8,865 nucleotides of DNA from Lentisphaerota bacterium (lineage in GTDB: Bacteria > Verrucomicrobiota > Lentisphaeria > Victivallales > GWF2-50-93). This document shows, one piece after another, positions 5,980 to 8,865 of this stretch (positions are counted from its first letter, which is position 1; each line of letters begins with the position of its first letter). Made by a program: the position numbers and the translations under genes. The notes beneath the pieces were generated by a model, which saw only the letters and a program-made list of their open reading frames with translations, made no database searches and was not told where the DNA came from. The DNA lies in NCBI GenBank assembly GCA_025360875.1, contig JANYBI010000447.1, forward strand, positions 1 through 8,865, written 5' to 3'.

Positions 5980-7176
5980 ATGAAAGTTGTTGTCGCATAT
6001 TCAGGCGGACTCGACACGTCCGTCATTGTCAAGTGGATCAAGGAGACCTACAAGGCCGAGGTTATCGCGTTCTGCGCCGATGTCGGACAGGAGGAGGAAC
6101 TTGACGGCCTCGAGGCGAAGGCGAAGAAGACCGGTGCGAGCAAGTGCTATATTCACGATCTCAGGGAGGAGTTCGCCAAAGATTTCATTTTTCCGATGAT
6201 GCAGGCCAATGCGATCTACGAGGGCTCATACCTTCTCGGGACTTCCATCGCCCGCCCTCTCATCGCAAAACAGCTCATCCAGATTGCGAAGAAGGAGAAG
6301 GCGGACTGCATATGCCATGGCGCCACCGGCAAGGGCAACGACCAGGTCAGGTTCGAGCTCACAGCCTATGCTCTCAAGCCTGACATAAAAATTATCGCCC
6401 CATGGAGGGTATGGGATTTCAAGTCGCGCTCGGACCTCATCAAGTATGCCCAGGACAATAAGATTCCGATCACCGTGTCGGCTGCAAAACCGTACAGCAT
6501 GGACAGGAACCTCCTGCATATCAGTTTCGAAGGCGGCATCCTCGAAGATCCCTGGTCGGAACCGCCGGCCAGCCTCGGAGTGATGACCAAGGCGCTGGAC
6601 GAGACCCCGTCAAAACCGGAATATGTCAGCGTTGAATTTGAAAAGGGTATTCCTGTCAAGATCAACGGCAAAAAGCTTTCGCCTGCAAACGTGATGATAG
6701 AGCTCAACAAGCTCGGTTCAAAGCATGGTGTCGGCAGGATCGATCTGGTCGAGAACCGCTTTGTAGGGATGAAGTCGCGCGGCGTATATGAGACTCCCGG
6801 CGGGACAATCCTCCACATGGCGCACAGGGCCATGGAGAGCCTGACCATGGACAGGGAAGTGATGCAGCTCCGCGACAGCTGGATCCCGTACTACGCAAAA
6901 CTGATCTACAACGGTTTCTGGTATGCGCCGGAACGCGAAATGCTGCAGGTCGCGATCAGGGAAAGCCAGAAATATGTCACCGGTGAAGTCAGGATCAAGC
7001 TTTTCAAGGGCGCCTGCTATGTTGCCGGCCGCCGTTCGAAATACAGCCTGTACGACATGAATATCGCCACATTTGAAAAGGATTCCGTCTACAACCAGGC
7101 GGACGCCGAAGGCTTCATCAAGCTCAACGCGCTGAGGCTCCGTGTGCTGGCGAACAGCAGGCAGAAGAGATACTAA
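5980..7176 (+). CDS. argG: Argininosuccinate synthase
   Basis: Joins citrulline and aspartate with ATP to make argininosuccinate, the penultimate step of arginine synthesis, in the cytoplasm. From this start it has 398 residues, the usual length. The PP-loop AYSGGLDTSV is at 6-15, the citrulline/aspartate region GATGKGNDQVRFE at 114-126, and the conserved GRIDLVENRFVGMKSRGVYETPGG at 252-275, all intact. AAGGA lies 8 nt upstream of this ATG. An ATG at 5971 with AGGA 5 nt before it would add only three residues. The open frame back to 5875 is rejected because it crosses the predicted promoter and matches nothing in the family. argH is not in the window. A small membrane-protein gene follows after 24 nt and may share the transcript. 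Confidence 0.96.
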   Translation: MKVVVAYSGGLDTSVIVKWIKETYKAEVIAFCADVGQEEELDGLEAKAKKTGASKCYIHDLREEFAKDFIFPMMQANAIYEGSYLLGTSIARPLIAKQLIQIAKKEKADCICHGATGKGNDQVRFELTAYALKPDIKIIAPWRVWDFKSRSDLIKYAQDNKIPITVSAAKPYSMDRNLLHISFEGGILEDPWSEPPASLGVMTKALDETPSKPEYVSVEFEKGIPVKINGKKLSPANVMIELNKLGSKHGVGRIDLVENRFVGMKSRGVYETPGGTILHMAHRAMESLTMDREVMQLRDSWIPYYAKLIYNGFWYAPEREMLQVAIRESQKYVTGEVRIKLFKGACYVAGRRSKYSLYDMNIATFEKDSVYNQADAEGFIKLNALRLRVLANSRQKRY

Positions 7177-7177
7177 T

Positions 7178-7200
7178 AAAATTTTTCGGAGAAAAATTTT
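7178..7200 (+). promoter_or_regulatory. AT-rich hairpin presenting a ribosome site
   Basis: AAAATTTTT (7178-7186) pairs perfectly with AAAAATTTT (7192-7200) around the loop CGGAG. The loop contains the Shine-Dalgarno sequence of the next gene, 9 nt before its ATG. The stem has only A-U pairs, so it is weak; it could modulate translation or simply keep the site exposed. There is no GC core or distinct U run, so it is not a convincing terminator for argG. Confidence 0.5.
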
Positions 7201-7353
7201 ATGATGCGTGACAAGAACAGGGCGATAGCATGGGGGATAATATTCCTCCTGCTTGGATCCGTACTGTATTTTTTCATACCCAAGGTCATACTGATATTCC
7301 TCGTGCTGGGGATAATTTTCTACCATTTCAGGGAGAAGATCGATCTGGTCTGA
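7201..7353 (+). CDS. Small membrane protein, 50 aa
   Basis: A short gene right after argG, encoding 50 residues. A charged start (MMRDKNR) is followed by hydrophobic segments at about 8-25 and 28-41, split by a proline-lysine pair (FFIPKV), then a charged tail (HFREKIDLV). This is the pattern of a two-helix hairpin or one long helix in the inner membrane. A GGAG in the preceding hairpin loop and in-frame stops fixed at 7351-7353 support translation. It has no recognised family, and a role in arginine metabolism is not implied by position alone. ATG codons at 7201 and 7204 are both possible starts. Confidence 0.6.
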   Translation: MMRDKNRAIAWGIIFLLLGSVLYFFIPKVILIFLVLGIIFYHFREKIDLV

Positions 7354-7420
7354 ACGGTCGGCAGTCAAAAGTCCACTCATCCGTATTGTCTGCTTATGGA
7401 TCAAAGAAGAATAGTTATCC
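7349..7420 (-). other. Possible degenerate third attC-like site
   Basis: Read on the minus strand, this starts with GGATAAC overlapping the antitoxin stop codon and continues AACTATTC, which equals the AACTAGTTC of the site at 8673-8735 with one base deleted. The far end GACCGTTCAGA only loosely resembles GGACGTTAT of the two clear sites. A 7-bp hairpin with one G-T pair (ATCCGTA with TATGGAT, 7379-7385 and 7395-7401) lies in the middle. It could be the decayed end of the cassette array; weak on its own. Confidence 0.25.
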
Positions 7421-7687
7421 GGTCTTAATCTTAAGATCGCCTTCAACGTATCGGTGAATGACTCCGGATATGAGTGTCTGATAAGGGATCCCCATTTCCA
7501 TTGCCTTTACCTGTATCCCAGTGAAATCGTGTTCATAAAGGCGTATGGTAATACGCTTGTCTTTTTTGAAGGTGTTGTCTGCTGCTGCCTTGATAGATGC
7601 AATTTCAGCCTTTGTAGGTTTTGAAAGCTTCATTCTTCCGCTATCATATGCATCTATGATGGCCTTTTCCTCGTTATCGTATTTCAT
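7415..7687 (-). CDS. Ribbon-helix-helix antitoxin (BrnA/CopG-like)
   Basis: A 90-residue protein. The C-terminal half has a ribbon-helix-helix pattern: strand KRITIRLYE (44-52), helix DFTGIQVKAMEMGI (54-67), turn, and helix PYQTLISGVIHRYVEG (68-83). The PYQTLIS turn is typical of BrnA/CopG-like antitoxins that bind DNA as dimers. The N-terminal part (1-43) is charged and likely flexible. It starts 1 nt after the toxin stop, with AAGGAG 7 nt upstream inside the toxin gene, so the pair is translationally linked. It should neutralise the toxin and repress their shared promoter, where a matching inverted repeat is seen. Confidence 0.85.
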   Translation of the reverse strand: MKYDNEEKAIIDAYDSGRMKLSKPTKAEIASIKAAADNTFKKDKRITIRLYEHDFTGIQVKAMEMGIPYQTLISGVIHRYVEGDLKIKTG

Positions 7688-7688
7688 A

Positions 7689-7970
7689 TTAGAGCTCCTT
7701 CTTTTCCTTCTTATATGACTTTGTTGCCTTCCTGCTGGGGATAATTGTCTTTAAAAATGTTATTTCCTTTCCGACTACATAGGGAACCAAGTATATATAT
7801 CCGTCCACAATGACGAAGAATATTTTCTGGCCGGGATAATTGTCCTTGTCGGGATGCTCCGAAACTTTCCATACATCACCCTTTGAAAGGTGAAATACTA
7901 TCTGCTCAAAAGAGATATTACGCTCTTTTTTGAGCAATTCGTTTTTCTCCGGATTCCATTCGTATCTCAT
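7689..7970 (-). CDS. BrnT-family toxin (RNase-type)
   Basis: A small basic protein of 93 residues from this start. It begins MRYEWNPEKNELLKKERNISFEQ, the family's W-[DN]-P-x-K-N opening, and ends with TIIPSRKATKSYKKE, matching the conserved SARKAT-R block at the BrnT C terminus. Known BrnT proteins are RelE-fold ribonucleases that stop translation and are held by BrnA; cleavage by this one is inferred. Toxin-first order is normal for this family. An ATG at 7985 would add MYTSH, but it overlaps the predicted promoter's -10 side, and neither start has a Shine-Dalgarno site. Transcription predicted to begin at about 7970 suggests a leaderless message starting at this ATG. Confidence 0.85.
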   Translation of the reverse strand: MRYEWNPEKNELLKKERNISFEQIVFHLSKGDVWKVSEHPDKDNYPGQKIFFVIVDGYIYLVPYVVGKEITFLKTIIPSRKATKSYKKEKKEL

Positions 7971-7976
7971 GTGGGA

Positions 7977-8005
7977 AGTGTACATCTAATGAATGTACAT
8001 GTCAA
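7977..8005 (-). promoter_or_regulatory. Strong predicted promoter of the toxin-antitoxin pair
   Basis: On the minus strand TTGACA (8000-8005, full consensus) and TACACT (7977-7982, 4 of 6) are 17 nt apart. The start site expected about 7 nt further on falls almost at the toxin ATG at 7970, implying a leaderless transcript. Confidence 0.7.
7979..7999. promoter_or_regulatory. Inverted-repeat operator in the promoter spacer
   Basis: TGTACAT (7979-7985) and ATGTACA (7993-7999) form a perfect 7-bp inverted repeat with a 7-nt spacer. It fills the gap between the -35 and -10 boxes and overlaps the -10. This is where a repressor would block polymerase, and the ribbon-helix-helix antitoxin is the obvious ligand. 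Confidence 0.6.
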
Positions 8006-8021
8006 GGAGTATTGTCAATTT

Positions 8022-8083
8022 TTATAACGTCCGTGGTCTCCAACCGCGCGGATGCGCGGTTGGGAGCACCGACCTAGTTATGT
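8022..8083 (-). other. Integron attC-like site A
   Basis: A 62-bp imperfect palindrome. On the minus strand it opens with ACATAAC and TAGGTCG and closes with GGAC and GTTATAA, so AAC and GTT sit as the outer pairs. The inner stem CTCCCAACCGCGC with GCGCGGTTGGAG is closed by a 4-nt loop (ATCC), and the left arm has one extra C. This matches attC design: paired R boxes, an unpaired spacer, paired L boxes and one extrahelical base on the left arm. Its outer ends match site B, but its middle does not. It begins 11 nt after the stop of the gene at 8095-8652. Confidence 0.6.
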
Positions 8084-8678
8084 TACCCATTGTTTCAATT
8101 GTTTGCTTTCTTATCAGTATTTTCAACTTGGCTCTTTTTTTGCTCTGCAAGTTTGCGCAGTTCGGTCAGTTTCTGTTCGAGAGGAACCATTTTCCCTGTT
8201 TGACCGATATCTGTGACGCGATGTTGCTCAGCATCTATTTTTTCAAGGTATTGATTTGAGTCTCCTGCCAAAAAGTACTGTTTGTCATTCTTCTTTAGGT
8301 ATGCAATGAATTGCTCGTCTTTCTTGACGCTATACGCGCTGAAACCGGCAGTACACGACTGGATAGTGCCCCCTTCGCTGAAAAAAACTGAATATGCAGT
8401 AAAAGTTATGGTCTTGCAGTCATCACCAAGAATGAGCTCTTTTACAGTCGCCGTCACATTGACCTCTTGGGTTCGTATAAATTGATCTTTTCGTTTCTCG
8501 ATCTTGCCTAAAGTTACTTTCTCTATGGATATTATTGCCACCATCGATGATTCATCAACTTTCTTATCAAGGGGGATGGTGCTTTCAGAACTTCGAGCAA
8601 GAAGAGGAAAGAGAAGAAAGCTTAACACAACGACTATTTGGCGCGCATTCATTTTATATCTCCATTCATTCGACATAA
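8028..8678 (-). mobile_element. Predicted integron gene cassette, 651 bp
   Basis: If strand exchange occurs after the G of each minus-strand GTT box, as in known attC sites, the cassette runs from TTATGT at site B to the G of site A. It holds one gene on the same strand, starting 26 nt inside, followed at once by its attC site, the compact layout of integron cassettes. It lacks an evident promoter, so expression would depend on upstream transcription. No integrase gene is in the window. Confidence 0.5.
8095..8652 (-). CDS. Secreted protein, possible NTR/TIMP-like fold
   Basis: A protein of 185 residues. A signal peptide is clear: basic MNAR, hydrophobic VVVLSFLLFPLL (7-18), then a likely cleavage near ARSSES (19-24). 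The mature part is strand-rich. SMVAIISIEKV, VNVTATVKELILG, and a CTAGFSAYSVKKDEQFIAYL segment with Cys79 and Cys100 recall NTR/TIMP-like OB-fold proteins (strand, strand, 'C-x-x-G-F ... G-x-x-Y-L-V-Y'); this is a fold guess, not a function. The tail (158-178) is a charged helix. The start is set by GGAG 7 nt upstream; the longer frame from TTG at 8685 runs through the attC-like site and is rejected. It is the only gene between two attC-like sites. Confidence 0.75.
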   Translation of the reverse strand: MNARQIVVVLSFLLFPLLARSSESTIPLDKKVDESSMVAIISIEKVTLGKIEKRKDQFIRTQEVNVTATVKELILGDDCKTITFTAYSVFFSEGGTIQSCTAGFSAYSVKKDEQFIAYLKKNDKQYFLAGDSNQYLEKIDAEQHRVTDIGQTGKMVPLEQKLTELRKLAEQKKSQVENTDKKANN

Positions 8679-8735
8679 CGTCCAAGCCTCAGGAAGACGG
8701 CGGAGCCGGATTACCTGAAGGCGAACTAGTTAGTG
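8673..8735 (-). other. Integron attC-like site B
   Basis: A 63-bp imperfect palindrome. On the minus strand it runs CACTAAC, TAGTTCG, then GCCTTCAGG pairing with CCTGAGGC (one extra T on the left arm), a 20-nt variable middle, and TTGGAC followed by GTTATGT. The plus-strand ends ATAACGTCC (8675-8683) and CGAACTAGTTA (8722-8732) are shared with site A (9 of 9 and 10 of 11), while the stems differ in sequence. It would be the attC of the cassette to the right, whose end is at the window edge. Confidence 0.6.
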
Positions 8736-8815
8736 CCTGACCGAAAACGTAATATTTTCAAAAAGCACAGTACACAATAGCCCGGATTTATCGATATACT
8801 CTGTCGTCAACGCTT

Positions 8816-8865
8816 TCACTTTGGGAAAAAGTTGATAAATCTGATAAAATCATCTTCTAGTAGTA
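8816..8865 (-). CDS. Possible 3' end of a further cassette gene
   Basis: From the window edge a minus-strand frame reads LLEDDFIRFINFFPK and then a TGA at 8816-8818. Fifteen residues are too few for identification. The amino-acid mix is plausible for a protein C terminus, and its position before site B fits the last gene of the next cassette. Between 8736 and 8815 nothing was recognised. Confidence 0.25.
   Translation of the reverse strand, partial: LLEDDFIRFINFFPK

Noticed and set aside
6718..7446. 242-codon open frame opposite argG
   Set aside because: It is the antisense shadow of the strongly conserved argG and shows no family features.
8038..8066. GC-rich hairpin downstream of the secreted-protein gene as an intrinsic terminator
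   Set aside because: No U run follows on the minus strand, and the conserved outer ends shared with 8673-8735 are explained better by an attC-like site.
8653..8685. N-terminal extension of the secreted protein from a TTG at 8685
   Set aside because: It would run through the attC-like site and bury the signal peptide; GGAG 7 nt before the ATG at 8652 gives a clean start.

Overview
The window looks like a chromosomal segment from an environmental bacterium, possibly of the PVC superphylum (Lentisphaerota/Kiritimatiellota-like). That placement is an inference from three things: tandem divergent uroporphyrinogen-decarboxylase-fold genes (one with a GCCE-type motif), abundant short palindromic intergenic repeats, and the style of the argG and zwf proteins. 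No rRNA, tRNA or CRISPR array is visible.

Layout, left to right. Positions 13-2349 (minus) hold two adjacent URO-D/MtaA-fold genes, probably one transcript. Positions 2417-2941 (minus) hold an AT-rich gene for a helical-repeat (HEAT-like) protein, whose 5' end abuts a short-repeat tract and may carry a frameshift. Positions 3012-4571 (minus) hold zwf, glucose-6-phosphate dehydrogenase, with a cysteine-rich N-terminal tail. Positions 4572-5100 have no gene but hold nested inverted repeats, including a 149-bp MITE-like element. Positions 5101-5765 (minus) hold a typical 2-Cys peroxiredoxin with an intrinsic terminator. It is divergent from argG (5980-7176, plus), and the shared promoter region contains a perfect 7-1-7 palindrome of Fur/PerR-box geometry. 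A 50-residue single-helix or hairpin membrane protein (7201-7353) follows argG, with its Shine-Dalgarno sequence in the loop of an AT-rich hairpin.

The most interesting part is the right end, 7349-8865, which reads as the tail of an integron cassette array on the minus strand. Two 62-63 bp sites (8022-8083 and 8673-8735) share conserved outer ends, while their different middles each fold on themselves. Both carry the extra base on the same arm, as integron attC sites do. They bracket one compact gene for a secreted protein (8095-8652). The next unit is a BrnT/BrnA-type toxin-antitoxin pair (7415-7970) with its own promoter, an inverted-repeat operator in the promoter spacer, and a probably leaderless toxin mRNA. 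A degenerate third site may end the array beside argG. No integrase gene is inside the window.

How the genes relate: zwf (NADPH supply) and the peroxiredoxin (peroxide removal) are neighbours with compatible roles, but they are separated by the repeat cluster and a terminator, so co-regulation is not shown. argG serves arginine synthesis. The right end is accessory DNA inserted next to this housekeeping block.
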